Shown: in pieces, positions 57,301-63,933 of the stretch | How positions within the stretch are numbered: position 1 is the first letter of the stretch | How the letters are laid out: each line of letters begins with the position of its first letter | Assembly (NCBI GenBank): GCA_905147135.1 | Contig: LR990060.1 | Location: forward strand, 13,594,001 to 13,658,000 | DNA length: 64,000 nt | Direction: 5' to 3' | DNA from: Blastobasis lacticolella | Taxonomy: Eukaryota; Arthropoda; Insecta; Lepidoptera; Blastobasidae | Translations under genes and position numbers: made by a program | The notes under the pieces: model-generated | What the model was told of the DNA's origin: nothing | What the model saw: the letters and a program-made list of their open reading frames with translations, nothing else | The model's database searches: none

Positions 57301-59000
57301 GATTTTAATCGAAACATTTGATTACTGTACGCCGTATGAATTTTTTGATAAAAATGACTGGCTCATTAAATATTGGACACGTAACTGAATAATGTGTCGT
57401 ACCATTCTCGTACGATGCTCTGTCATAGTGATAAACATCATACATATTTACGAAATAACACCAGCTGTGCTGTGATGCGATATTAGTCAGAGTTAGATAA
57501 GCATCGTAAGTTACAAAACCATTGGCGTCTAATCTAATTCAAGTGGGCTTAGAGTGAATGCAAACAAATTAATCCATAATTATCGTGACGCGACTTAGTA
57601 ATCAATAAATATCTTGTAAAGTAACAATGTGATATTATCCCTTGTCAAAACAATATAATATATGAAACGTCAGCATTTTGCTTCTGAAGGTCAAACGTTC
57701 TAGAGGATTCTTCTTTATCATCACAGCCCGTAACAGTCCACTGCAGGACTTAGGGTTTCTCTCACGAAAGGGGAGGGTATTGACATAATCTCCACGCTTG
57801 GCAGGCGGGTTGGAGATCGCAGTGTTTTCTTGGATTCTCCTTAGATAGCATGTATCCAACTAAATACGGTACGGTATTAGGTGGTGCACTCGTGACGGCC
57901 TTAAAGTACAAAACGATGCCGGTTTTCCATTCAGTTCCCAGACATGCAGTTCTTAGGTCCCAGATATTATATAGCATCCGCCGGCACCTTTCAGCCATCG
58001 GGAAACGCGATCCGGGCGAGCGTTTCATCCCTATGTTGTGGGTCTTCCAGCTATCCGCACGAGCCGCTTTGGCTCGACCTTTATAATGCGTACGGCTAAG
58101 GAATGGAATGCGTTACCTGCGAATCTGTTCCCAGTCATTATAATCTAGACGCGTTCAACGCTAGAGTGAATAGGCTGTTCCTAGATAGGCATGCTCCATC
58201 TTCGGCCGCATCGTCACTTACCACCAGGTCAACCACCACCACCACCATCACAGCCCATAACAGTCCACTGCAGGACTTCGGGCCTCTCCCACTAAAGGGG
58301 AGGTTATTACCATAATCTCCACGCTTGGCAGGCGGGTTGGAGATCGCAGTGTTATAAATATAACAATGGAAAACGCTGCTGCCCATTTTCTAGTCTACGG
58401 AAACTTTAGATCTTTTGTCTCGAAAACGTTAGTCGCCTTGTACGACACCCACGAGTGTAATGGGTTGGTGCTATTCTACTCTGCCGGACACCACACGGCC
58501 AACCACCCACCCACCCACGGCCACCAGGTCAAATGCCTGGCCAATTTAATTATACAAAAATAAAAAACCTGTTGTTCACAATTTTTGATTAATTTATAAA
58601 AACCACCATTATCAATTTCAGGCACGAAAACAACAGCACAAACGCCCATTTCGAGAGGATCACCATTACAGGGAATTTCACCGGAGACAATGCCCAGTTT
58701 CCAATATCCACAACCATTGACAACTCTCCTGTCACCTTCAAATTTGACAGCACCACTTTAAAGGACACCGAGAAAGTCACAATCGAAGTCAAGGATGTGC
58801 AGAACTTGATGAACTTCGGGATTTTTGGAAGAGATTATGCCAAAGATTATGAAACGGATTACGTTTATGAAGAAAGAGGCCCGGAGGATCTTTACGAATA
58901 TATCTTCAATGATGACGTGCAAGAGTTCTTCGATTATCTTTGGATAAGAGTTAGAATATTGTTCTTCGTTGTCTCTATTTACGTTCTTGAGATGTTGTAA
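42346..59000 (+). CDS. Vanin/pantetheinase-like protein, nine exons, catalytic residues replaced
   Basis: The vanin/biotinidase branch of the nitrilase superfamily cleaves pantetheine or biotin amides. Exons: 42346-42408, 46285-46371, 50269-50322, 51229-51371, 53153-53349, 54002-54142, 55684-55854, 56483-56612 and 58622-59000; 1365 nt, 454 aa plus TAA, with GT/AG and phases consistent. Residues 1-21 are a signal peptide. Family landmarks are ADILVLPSASTIDSYDE, IYVVAPLVEK, NLVFDREGNVVS, TDFGVTF, the SSWAY segment and the C-terminal domain (VCHREFCCEFDV, GLAAFSGVRHLAGG). The end is hydrophobic (ILFFVVSIYVLEML), suggesting a GPI anchor. The usual Glu is Ser59 and the nucleophile Cys is Glu150; Lys119 in TYKK is kept. 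It is about 60-100 residues shorter than active relatives. Catalysis is therefore unlikely, and it may bind a ligand or partner. Confidence 0.85.
42409..43320 (+). other. Vanin-like intron 1, AT-rich part
   Basis: No repeat or RNA gene recognised; composition is typical intron. Confidence 0.4.
43330..43505 (+). repeat. CR1-type 3' tail (family F)
   Basis: TTGGACTATGACATGAGATC, GGTGGGCACCGCATTGG and CATCAGGTGGCCCGCTTACC with an A run; an end of the element type at 20790. It lies in vanin-like intron 1. Confidence 0.65.
44033..44108 (-). repeat. CR1/Jockey-type ORF2 tail fragment
   Basis: GAGCATGCCTGTCTAGGAAT and TTCACTCTAGCCTCGAAGGC are the inverted [17 protein letters not shown] segment. 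The stretches 43506-44032 and 44109-44670 show nothing else. Confidence 0.6.
44675..44800. repeat. Tandem duplication, two 63-bp units
   Basis: Units 44675-44737 and 44738-44800 each carry GTGTT(G/A)TTGTTG, CTAACACCA and CGAGT(A/G)ATACAT with scattered differences. Probably a simple slippage duplication in intron 1. Confidence 0.65.
45095..45236 (-). repeat. CR1-type 3' tail (family F)
   Basis: CGGCAGACAAACAGGCCAGT and GGGCCACCTGATGG followed by CAATGCGTTGCCCGCCTC, inverted. Confidence 0.65.
45385..45484. repeat. 17-bp minisatellite, about six units
   Basis: The unit is like AATGTCCACTGCATCAA with one-base length changes between units (CATCAAAACGTCCACTC, CATTAGAATGTCCGCTG, TATCATATGTCCACTG). 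Intronic. Confidence 0.75.
45950..46105 (+). repeat. CR1-type 3' tail (family F)
   Basis: TAGACTATGATATGGGATCG, GCGGGCAACGTATTGGTAGC and CTTGCCTGTTTGTGTGCCG, then an A run. Confidence 0.65.
46108..46232 (+). repeat. RTE-type ORF tail (family H)
   Basis: GGATGCCTTAGACCGAGCGA, AAGCGGACCCTGGGC and ATGATGATGATG. It abuts the previous tail and ends 52 bp before exon 2 of the vanin-like gene. Confidence 0.6.
46601..46749. mobile_element. Fold-back MITE-like element, 149 bp
   Basis: The whole element is nearly self-complementary. CGTATCGCCAATCTCCGATA at the left pairs with TATCGGAGATCGGCGGTACG at the right, and CCAATCGCAGCAAGGCAG with CTGCTTTGCTGCTATTGG in the centre. No target duplication was certain. 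Confidence 0.7.
46850..47020 (+). repeat. Helitron-type repeat fragment
   Basis: GGGATAAAAAGTGGCATTTA, ATCGGTTCAGTAGGTTTC and TCTAATATTAGTAGAGAC resemble the 3' part of common moth Helitron-derived repeats. The stretch 47021-48391 has no recognised gene; 47090-47455 is a mildly GC-rich open stretch without motifs. Confidence 0.4.
48400..48945. mobile_element. hAT-type MITE, 546 bp, perfect TIRs and 8-bp TSD, with nested insert
   Basis: The ends TAGGGTTGCCAAC and GTTGGCAACCCTA are exact inverted repeats. The flanks CCTCCAAC at 48392-48399 and 48946-48953 are a perfect 8-bp duplication. The interior carries several ATATAGTA motifs like the copy at 28326, and holds an RTE-type tail at 48493-48695. 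Confidence 0.9.
48493..48695 (+). repeat. RTE-type ORF tail nested in hAT MITE (family H)
   Basis: The plus strand encodes EDAVDRAKWRRMGRKADPGR and KLQDDGDE, the extreme C-terminus of an RTE-like protein, then GATGATGGTGATGA. Confidence 0.7.
49185..49355 (+). repeat. Non-LTR ORF end fragment
   Basis: Encodes GKRERGRPRFKY, stop, then NAGDYKEMKRLAVRREEWRL and a terminal Ser, a known style of RT protein C-terminus. Nothing else was seen in 48954-49184. Confidence 0.55.
49551..49632 (-). repeat. SINE A with a large internal deletion
   Basis: TATAACAATAGAAAATGCTG joins directly to GCTTGGTGCTATTCCACTC, skipping about 60 bp of the consensus, and ends CACCACACGGC. Confidence 0.7.
50048..50245 (+). 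repeat. Helitron-type repeat fragment
   Basis: CTAGTATTATAAAGAAAAAAT and AAAACTACTGGACCGACTTT match the 5' part of the Helitron at 16830. It ends just before the exon 3 acceptor of the vanin-like gene. Confidence 0.5.
50358..50465 (-). repeat. SINE B, tail half, separated from its head
   Basis: GGCGTTAATGCCCGGTTGTG to GGATATGGCAGATGGTTACG. The matching head is at 50868, so about 400 bp of other repeats interrupt it. Confidence 0.65.
50485..50645 (-). repeat. SINE C tail
   Basis: CACACAGCGCCATCTAGCC, AAGCAAAGCTTGTGTTATGG and TGATAAACTACTTATAT are the inverted tail of SINE C. The tRNA-Gly head is missing and a family D repeat follows. Confidence 0.65.
50650..50846 (+). mobile_element. Non-autonomous Helitron-type element (family D)
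   Basis: It contains AAACTACGCAACGGATTTTG and GATTCAAGAGGAAGGTTTAT and ends CGGGTCCACTAG directly before T, fitting the Helitron 3' rule. The 5' limit is approximate. Confidence 0.55.
50868..50962 (-). repeat. SINE B, head half
   Basis: Inverted head: GGTTTCAACGCGGTACCTCG (box B region) and CCTTAACCATTCGGCAACGA (box A region). Confidence 0.65.
51060..51205 (-). repeat. CR1-type 3' end with GTAT-rich tail
   Basis: A (GTAT)n stretch at 51064-51097, then AATCTCTTTATTGCATC and AATCCAAAGGTGAGCTTATG, an inverted non-LTR end. It lies 24 bp before vanin-like exon 4. Confidence 0.5.
51372..52800 (+). other. Vanin-like intron 4, left part
   Basis: No gene recognised. Two diverged stretches, 51955-52070 and 52500-52620, share GTAACATCTA(G/A)GATTCATGC and GCAGGTGCGTTGTCACTG, so they are a duplicated repeat. 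Confidence 0.45.
52805..53102 (+). repeat. RTE-type ORF tail (family H), internally duplicated
   Basis: GGTCACGTGCTACGTAAGCC, then two similar units (GACATCGCTGAGTAGG and GACATCGCCGAGTCGG), then GACCGGGCGGAGTG and GATGATGATGA. It ends 50 bp before exon 5 of the vanin-like gene. Confidence 0.6.
53602..53975 (+). repeat. SINE B, full-length with 12-bp target duplication
   Basis: Head GGCTGGGTGGTTGAGTATCC with box B GGGTTCGAATGCC, and a complete body. Direct repeats GATGACGTATTA lie to the left (about 53590-53601) and right (about 53978-53989). In vanin-like intron 5. Confidence 0.8.
54180..54506. repeat. Repeat G, second long copy
   Basis: Collinear with 32147-32462, with a more GC-rich middle (CCGCAGCCAACCCACCCCAC). 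In vanin-like intron 6. Confidence 0.65.
54518..54773 (-). repeat. SINE A, full-length with 11-bp target duplication
   Basis: Perfect direct repeats CAATTCAAGAT at 54507-54517 and 54774-54784 bound it. In vanin-like intron 6. Confidence 0.9.
54790..55142 (+). repeat. SINE with 5S-rRNA-like head and SINE B body
   Basis: 54790-54915 contains GTTAAGCA (54855) and GGATAGGTGACCG (54885), spaced and ordered as in the internal promoter region of 5S rRNA. From about 54930 the sequence becomes SINE B body (ACGGTGAGGGAAAACATC, GATCCAATCTGGTCAGGTTC, ATCCTGGATCATGGTCAAGG). The tRNA-like head of other SINE B copies is absent. It is too diverged to be a 5S gene. Confidence 0.7.
55145..55683 (+). other. 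Vanin-like intron 6, right part
   Basis: AT-rich; nothing recognised. Confidence 0.4.
56078..56228 (+). repeat. SINE C, near full-length
   Basis: GACCTGAGTGGTTCAGTTG (eroded tRNA-Gly head), ATAATAAGTATGTATTTAAA, GTTATCTAGCACCCATAACA and CTAGATGGCGCTGTGTGAAT. Confidence 0.65.
56303..56385 (+). repeat. SINE C tail fragment
   Basis: GTATCAGTTACCCATAACAC, AAGCTTTGCTTGC and CTAGATGGCGCTGTGTGTAT. It lies about 100 bp before vanin-like exon 8. Confidence 0.6.
56697..56832 (+). repeat. 5S-rRNA-like SINE head, second copy
   Basis: GATGGGTGATCGGTTAATAC and CTAAGGCTAGTCAAACTTC match the 3' part of the 5S-like head at 54885-54925. What follows differs from SINE B. Confidence 0.5.
56844..56942 (-). repeat. 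RTE-type ORF tail (family H)
   Basis: CATCATCGTCCTAGCGCTTA, CCCGGCCTCTGTCAGGG and CCACTTCGCCCGGTCCGAGA, inverted. Confidence 0.6.
56958..57118 (-). repeat. Repeat K, uninterrupted copy
   Basis: ACGGCTAGCACAAG, GGCGCGACATAGATACCTGC and ACGCTCTCTCGCAGCGCGAG. Inverted relative to 16740-17640 and lacking the Helitron found there. The stretch 57119-57715 has nothing recognised. Confidence 0.6.
57717..57829 (-). repeat. SINE A, 3' half only
   Basis: TCATCACAGCCCGTAACAG to TTGGAGATCGCAGTGTT, then unrelated sequence. Confidence 0.7.
57930..58555 (+). pseudogene. CR1/Jockey-type ORF2 end, split by SINE A
   Basis: Sequence coding for [20 protein letters not shown], NALPANLFPVIII-like and [17 protein letters not shown] segments in several frames ends in a tail. 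The tail is cut at 58232 by an inverted SINE A (58233-58520) and resumes CAAATGCCTGGCCAATTTAA at 58530. In vanin-like intron 8. Confidence 0.65.
58233..58520 (-). repeat. SINE A, full-length with 12-bp target duplication
   Basis: Perfect direct repeats CCACCAGGTCAA at 58221-58232 and 58521-58532 bound it. The flanks rejoin into a continuous non-LTR tail. Confidence 0.9.
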
Positions 59001-59058
59001 GGTTTCCGGGATAGATTCTTACAACTACACGGCTTGTGTAGTTGTATGAATTTTCTAG

Positions 59059-59064
59059 ATTAAA
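59059..59064 (+). terminator. Polyadenylation signal ATTAAA of the vanin-like gene
   Basis: The common variant hexamer ATTAAA lies 59 bp after the TAA stop. No AATAAA is nearer. The following 59065-59770 is AT-rich without a recognised gene. Confidence 0.5.
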
Positions 59065-59776
59065 ACCTTTAGGAACCTTAGGGGTAAAAAATAACTTACT
59101 TTCAACGATTTAGTACCAGACTTTTAATTCAATGGAATTCGTAATATAAGTTTAAAATAGAATATTACAAATTAACAAATTCGGTTTCACATTTAAGTAT
59201 ATCTATAAAGCAAAGAACAGTAGTATATATGTTATCTACCTCTTATAGTGTGTATGTGAATTTGATTTGGAAACCTAGTCAATATGCGCTTCAAATATAT
59301 TATTTGATATTCGAAAACAACAAATGGCAGAATTCTATTGAATTAAAAATCATTGAATCAGATTGTCAGCTGATTCGAGGAACTGTGCAGTCGATATCAA
59401 TATACTCAATATATACTCAAATGTTTATTGCTTCATAAAAGTAATTTACAATTATGACCCTGACGGGCACTACAATATTAAAAACTTAAAAATACTAGGG
59501 TTATATTATTTTCTAATTTTAATAACAGTGTCGTTACGAGTATTTTATCTACCTACGGATGGCTATTAACAAGGCAATCTTTAATAAGCTTAATATAAGT
59601 AAAAGTTGTTTTACTTTAGGTAAAGTTTACATAGGCAGACAAAAACTGTACCTATCTATAATAAGTATCTATGTAAGTATAATTTACGATATTGTAATAT
59701 CTAACCTAATGCCCTATTTTCTATTTATTATATACAAGTTTATAAATCTAAAATAGAGAAGTTTTAATAGGTAGGT

Positions 59777-59782
<6 letters not shown>

Positions 59783-59815
<33 letters not shown>
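59783..59815. repeat. (TA)n microsatellite at the non-LTR 3' end
   Basis: An uninterrupted run of TA dinucleotides. It lies about 90 bp beyond the ORF2 stop on the minus strand and may be the element's 3' terminal repeat. Confidence 0.7.
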
Positions 59816-59818
<3 letters not shown>

Positions 59819-59903
59819 GTAAATAATAATAATTTTTAATACAATACATATACATATGTAAATATTATCCTAAATAGTAAAATTATATGTATATTGCAAT
59901 GAA

Positions 59904-62630
59904 TTACTTTAATTTATCTTCTAAATATTCTTTTACACTGTAATAACTTTTAGTCTGAAGTAGTTCTTTTAAGTATTGGGTGAATTTTTTATTATTCGTT
60001 TCATTTCGGAGTTTTTCAGGTAATTTGTTATATATCTTTATGGACATGATCAATGGGCTGGTTGAATGGATTGTGAGGCGTGAGGTGGGTAACATTAGTT
60101 TGCTTTCGTCGCGCAGGCTGTATTTCACAGGTACATCCTCCCGTTTCTGATAGAACTCAGGATGGTTGCGGACGAATTTACAAACTTCTAGTATATATAA
60201 GCATGGGATGGTGAGTATTTTATGTTGTATGAAGTGAGGTTTGCAGCTATTGGTTGGTTTAATATTCATCAGTATGCGAATTAGCCTCTTTTGTGAGATA
60301 AACAGAGATGGCGCGTCGGTGCTATTTCCCCACAGTATTATGCCGTAGCTGAGCCACGAATGCGCATAGGCATAGTATGTCACTAGTGCTGTTTCGTAGT
60401 TTGTGGATGTTTTTACTTCGTGGAGGGCGTATGAGAATTTCGACAGTTTCTTTCTGATTTTACAGATATGTGCTTTCCAATTAATATTTGTATCTATATC
60501 TACGCCTAACAATGTAAATTCGTTTACTGTCTCTATGTTATTGTTATTATAGGTATAATTTATTTTGAGAGGGGCTTTTTGATGGGGAAGGAACGTCATG
60601 AGTTTAGTTTTGTTGAAATTAATTTCTAGATTATGGTCATGCAGCCAACCTGATATGGAGTTTAGTATGGAGTGAAGTTTTTGTTGGAGGTTAACACTAT
60701 CTTCACATGATGTTAGAAGGGAAATGTCGTCAGCAAATAAAATACATAACTCCGCTACGGCTTTTGGCAGGTCATTGATGTAGATTAGGAATAGAAGACA
60801 TCCAATAACGCTGCCTTGGGGGATCGAAGCCTGGGTGGTTTTGTGATCAGATTGTATTTTTTCTATTTGAGCTGTTTTGTGATTGTAATATTCTATTTGT
60901 ACAAATTGTTCTCTATTATTTAAGTATGACTGAAACCATTTATGAGCCACCCCACGAATTCCAATGCCATAAAGCTTGTTTAACAATATGTCGTGTTGCA
61001 CCTTATCGTAAGCTTTGGTCATGTCCAGTAATAAGCCAACTGCATACTTTTTACTGTCAATTATATTTAAGATTTCCTGAATGTATTTATATATTGCCAA
61101 AATGGTAGATCTTTTTTTACGGAAGCCATTTTGTGAGTCGTTAAATATTTCGTACTTTTCGCAGAAAGCGTACACGCGGTTACACATTGCTTTTTCAAAT
61201 ATTTTGGAGGCGGTGGGTAGGTTAGCTATGGGTCGGTAATTACTAGGGTCGGTCTTTTTACTTTTTTTGTGTATAGGTTTAACTATTGCTGTTTTTAACG
61301 CGTTTGGAAATACACCTTCTTCGAAGGATCGATTTATGAGCATACATAAAGGTGGTGTTAATTCCTGTGCACACTGTTTAAATAGAGCAGGCGGAAGCTC
61401 ATCTACCCCGTGGCTTTTTTTATTTTTTAAATTCATTATTATTGCATAGGTTTCGCGATAATCTACTGGGGTTAGAAACATGGTATTTTGGGTTGGCTGA
61501 AGCACGGGGCGGCCGCGGGGCGCGGGCGCGCGGCTGGATGGTGCACCTATTGATAAGAAGTAGTTATTGAAAGTATCTGCGATTTGTTTTGGATTTGATA
61601 TTTTTACACCATTCATTATTAAGTTTAAGTTGGATTTTTCCTTTTTCGGTTTTTTATTTGTACGCTCGTTAATTATATTCCACATTGTTTTAACTTTATT
61701 TTGTGAATTTTTAATTTTTTTAATGTAGTTCAGTTTTTTAGATGTAATTATGACTTTTTTAAGAATTTTTTCATATTTTTTATAGTAATTTGTTAAGTGT
61801 TCATTTTTTGTTTTGATTGTAAATATTTTCAAGAGCCTCTTATTTCGGCACGCCATTTTTATACCTGTCGTTAACCAATGTTTTTTATAATTTAGTTTTA
61901 ATTTGATACATTGTTTAGGTATACATTTATTCAGGGTATCTATTAGCACATTGTTAAACGCAGTATAATTTTCGTTGGTGTCTTTAGTTTCTGATAGAAT
62001 ATCGGTCCAATTTATGGTATTTAATGTGGTTTTAAATTTATGTATATTTGTGTAATTGTAAATCCTTTTTTCTATTTTCCATCCTATTTTTTTGTTATGT
62101 TGTGATAATTTTGTACAGAGTATTGTGGCTGAGTGGTCAGAAAAACCATATTCATTGACTACAGTATACATGTTAACGTCGTCATAGTTCGTGAAAATTA
62201 AGTCTAAACATGTAGAAGCAGTGTCTGTTATATGTGTGGGTTTCTTTACGTGTTGTGTAAATTTGTATTCTAGCATAAGTTCTAATAGTTGAGTAGTTTT
62301 CGAGTTATTTAACAATATGTTTACATTAAAATCGCCTCCTATAATGACATTCATTTTATTATACTTTCTCTTCAAATAGTTTAAAATTTCTCTGAGTCGA
62401 GTGTAAAACACGTCTTCTTGTTTCCTATTCCAATATATTTCAACTAATAATATATTTTGATAGGGTAACTCGACTGCGCATAACTCTATTACATACTCTA
62501 TTGACATGTTACTAATATCACTTTTCTCTAGGTATTCTAAATGGTCTTGTAATAGGATGCAAACGCCGCCACCTCCTCGCGTCTTTCGACAGAAGGAAGC
62601 TGCAATTTTATATCCGTTGAAATGTAACAT
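59904..62630 (-). CDS. Non-LTR ORF2: endonuclease and reverse transcriptase, uninterrupted
   Basis: 908 codons from the first ATG. Endonuclease motifs GGDFNVN (98-104) and GFSDH (162-166) are present. RT motifs are LLDMTKAYDKV (534-544), SIPQGSVIG (602-610) and catalytic FADD (632-635). The C-terminal region has YGIILWG and KIYNKLPEKLR. The same frame is open upstream to about 62800 and there encodes FQNFQSLNNKQ and ICISETWLSP, the first two endonuclease motifs, so the biological frame begins before this Met. No AUG exists in that upstream part; it overlaps the end of ORF1 in the +1 frame. Assigned to the CR1-like group by motif style, not by a tree. Confidence 0.9.
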   Translation of the reverse strand: MLHFNGYKIAASFCRKTRGGGGVCILLQDHLEYLEKSDISNMSIEYVIELCAVELPYQNILLVEIYWNRKQEDVFYTRLREILNYLKRKYNKMNVIIGGDFNVNILLNNSKTTQLLELMLEYKFTQHVKKPTHITDTASTCLDLIFTNYDDVNMYTVVNEYGFSDHSATILCTKLSQHNKKIGWKIEKRIYNYTNIHKFKTTLNTINWTDILSETKDTNENYTAFNNVLIDTLNKCIPKQCIKLKLNYKKHWLTTGIKMACRNKRLLKIFTIKTKNEHLTNYYKKYEKILKKVIITSKKLNYIKKIKNSQNKVKTMWNIINERTNKKPKKEKSNLNLIMNGVKISNPKQIADTFNNYFLSIGAPSSRAPAPRGRPVLQPTQNTMFLTPVDYRETYAIIMNLKNKKSHGVDELPPALFKQCAQELTPPLCMLINRSFEEGVFPNALKTAIVKPIHKKSKKTDPSNYRPIANLPTASKIFEKAMCNRVYAFCEKYEIFNDSQNGFRKKRSTILAIYKYIQEILNIIDSKKYAVGLLLDMTKAYDKVQHDILLNKLYGIGIRGVAHKWFQSYLNNREQFVQIEYYNHKTAQIEKIQSDHKTTQASIPQGSVIGCLLFLIYINDLPKAVAELCILFADDISLLTSCEDSVNLQQKLHSILNSISGWLHDHNLEINFNKTKLMTFLPHQKAPLKINYTYNNNNIETVNEFTLLGVDIDTNINWKAHICKIRKKLSKFSYALHEVKTSTNYETALVTYYAYAHSWLSYGIILWGNSTDAPSLFISQKRLIRILMNIKPTNSCKPHFIQHKILTIPCLYILEVCKFVRNHPEFYQKREDVPVKYSLRDESKLMLPTSRLTIHSTSPLIMSIKIYNKLPEKLRNETNNKKFTQYLKELLQTKSYYSVKEYLEDKLK

Positions 62631-62757
62631 GGCGAGTTTATCAGGGGATAACCAGGTTTCAGATATACATATGGCTTGAAAATGTTGGTGTTGGGCTATG
62701 AATGCTTCTAAAATGTGTTGTTTGTTGTTTAGACTTTGGAAATTCTGAAATAATACT

Positions 62758-63933
62758 TTAAAATCTTTGTTTACGAAATGTAGGTTTTCGAAAGGGTCGC
62801 ATTATGTTATTTTGTTGACTGTTGGAATCGTTTTGTTCAGAATCCGTTTTGTCTTGGGGCTCTTCTTGGGTACATTTTTCATGCAGGTAGTTAATTATCT
62901 TTTCTTTTATAATAAGTTGGCCGTTACGTATTACGGCATATTTGCCGTTGCTTCGGGCCTCAAGCATGTCTTTTATCACGCAATGCCTTTGTTTTCGGGA
63001 TTCTTCGTTGAGAAATTCGGAAATAGTAAATCTTGTTCCAAGTAGTGTGTGTTTATTTTGCAGTACGTACTTCGTCATTCTTTTACTAAGCAATTCGATC
63101 ACAAGTGGTCGATTCTTATTTTTGTAATATTTACCTATCCTTTTCGTATCCTCGATGTATCCTATTAAATCGACATGCATAGTATCGCGGAATAACGCAA
63201 TTATTTGCCCATGTAAGTCATACTCAGACTCCTTATACTGTTCAGTTAGGCCATAGAGCACAAATTTTCTGTTTTCATTTTCCGGGTATAATTTTGTGGG
63301 TGTAATTTTCTCATTTATAGCTGTTATTTCCATTTGTAAGTTTCGGTTTTCCATAGTCAATTTTTCTATATTTTCTTTCAGTTGTCCTATTTCCGACTTC
63401 CTTAACTCGTTTTCGGTATTTAAAGTTTGAGTTTCCTTCTTAAAATCCTCTCGTAGTTGTGATATGGCTCTACTGATCTCTAACTGAATTGTAGATTGCA
63501 ATTCCGCTATCATGGCTTTACTGTTCTCTTTCAGTTGAATTGACATTAGTTTACTTACATTTTGGAGCGTTAGGTCTGTGTTATTTTCATTTTGAATTAT
63601 TGTGTCTCCTAATAAGCTGAGATCTTCAGAATTTAAGGTGTCGTTGCAGCTTGATCTTTTTTTCCTTATCGTAATATTATTCTCGAGTGGTGAGCTCTCA
63701 TTATTGTCTATGTCTAGGACTCGTGGACGTACCGGCGTATCAGTATTTGCCACCCTTTTACAGAAACAAGCGTGGCAAGTCCAGCATTTTTTTCGCTCAG
63801 AGTCCATTGTGTTGTAAAAACGCATAGTAGAGACGTTTGCGCACTCTAGATCATACTTTTTTGCACATATCTTACACGTCAAGAATTCTCTACCAGGTAG
63901 TTGTTTATAACATCTTGAACATTTTGAATCCAT
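62758..63933 (-). CDS. Non-LTR ORF1: zinc finger, coiled coil and RNA-binding protein
   Basis: 391 codons. The N-terminus is a PHD-like Cys cluster (C5, C8, C20, C23, then C50, C53, C56). Residues about 120-210 form a long heptad-rich coiled coil (LREDFKKETQTLNTENELRK), consistent with trimerisation. Residues about 225-345 resemble the RRM/CTD of L1-type ORF1 proteins (RKFVLYGLTEQYKESEYDLH; NRPLVIELLSKRM). The tail is basic (RPFRKPTFRKQRF). Such proteins bind the element's RNA and act as chaperones. The ATG at 63933 is the first in a frame starting at the zinc finger. The stop TAA is at 62758-62760. Confidence 0.85.
   Translation of the reverse strand: MDSKCSRCYKQLPGREFLTCKICAKKYDLECANVSTMRFYNTMDSERKKCWTCHACFCKRVANTDTPVRPRVLDIDNNESSPLENNITIRKKRSSCNDTLNSEDLSLLGDTIIQNENNTDLTLQNVSKLMSIQLKENSKAMIAELQSTIQLEISRAISQLREDFKKETQTLNTENELRKSEIGQLKENIEKLTMENRNLQMEITAINEKITPTKLYPENENRKFVLYGLTEQYKESEYDLHGQIIALFRDTMHVDLIGYIEDTKRIGKYYKNKNRPLVIELLSKRMTKYVLQNKHTLLGTRFTISEFLNEESRKQRHCVIKDMLEARSNGKYAVIRNGQLIIKEKIINYLHEKCTQEEPQDKTDSEQNDSNSQQNNIMRPFRKPTFRKQRF

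Noticed and set aside
59229..59756. Plus-strand frames after the vanin-like gene
   Set aside because: AT-rich, low-complexity translations with no motif; consistent with chance.
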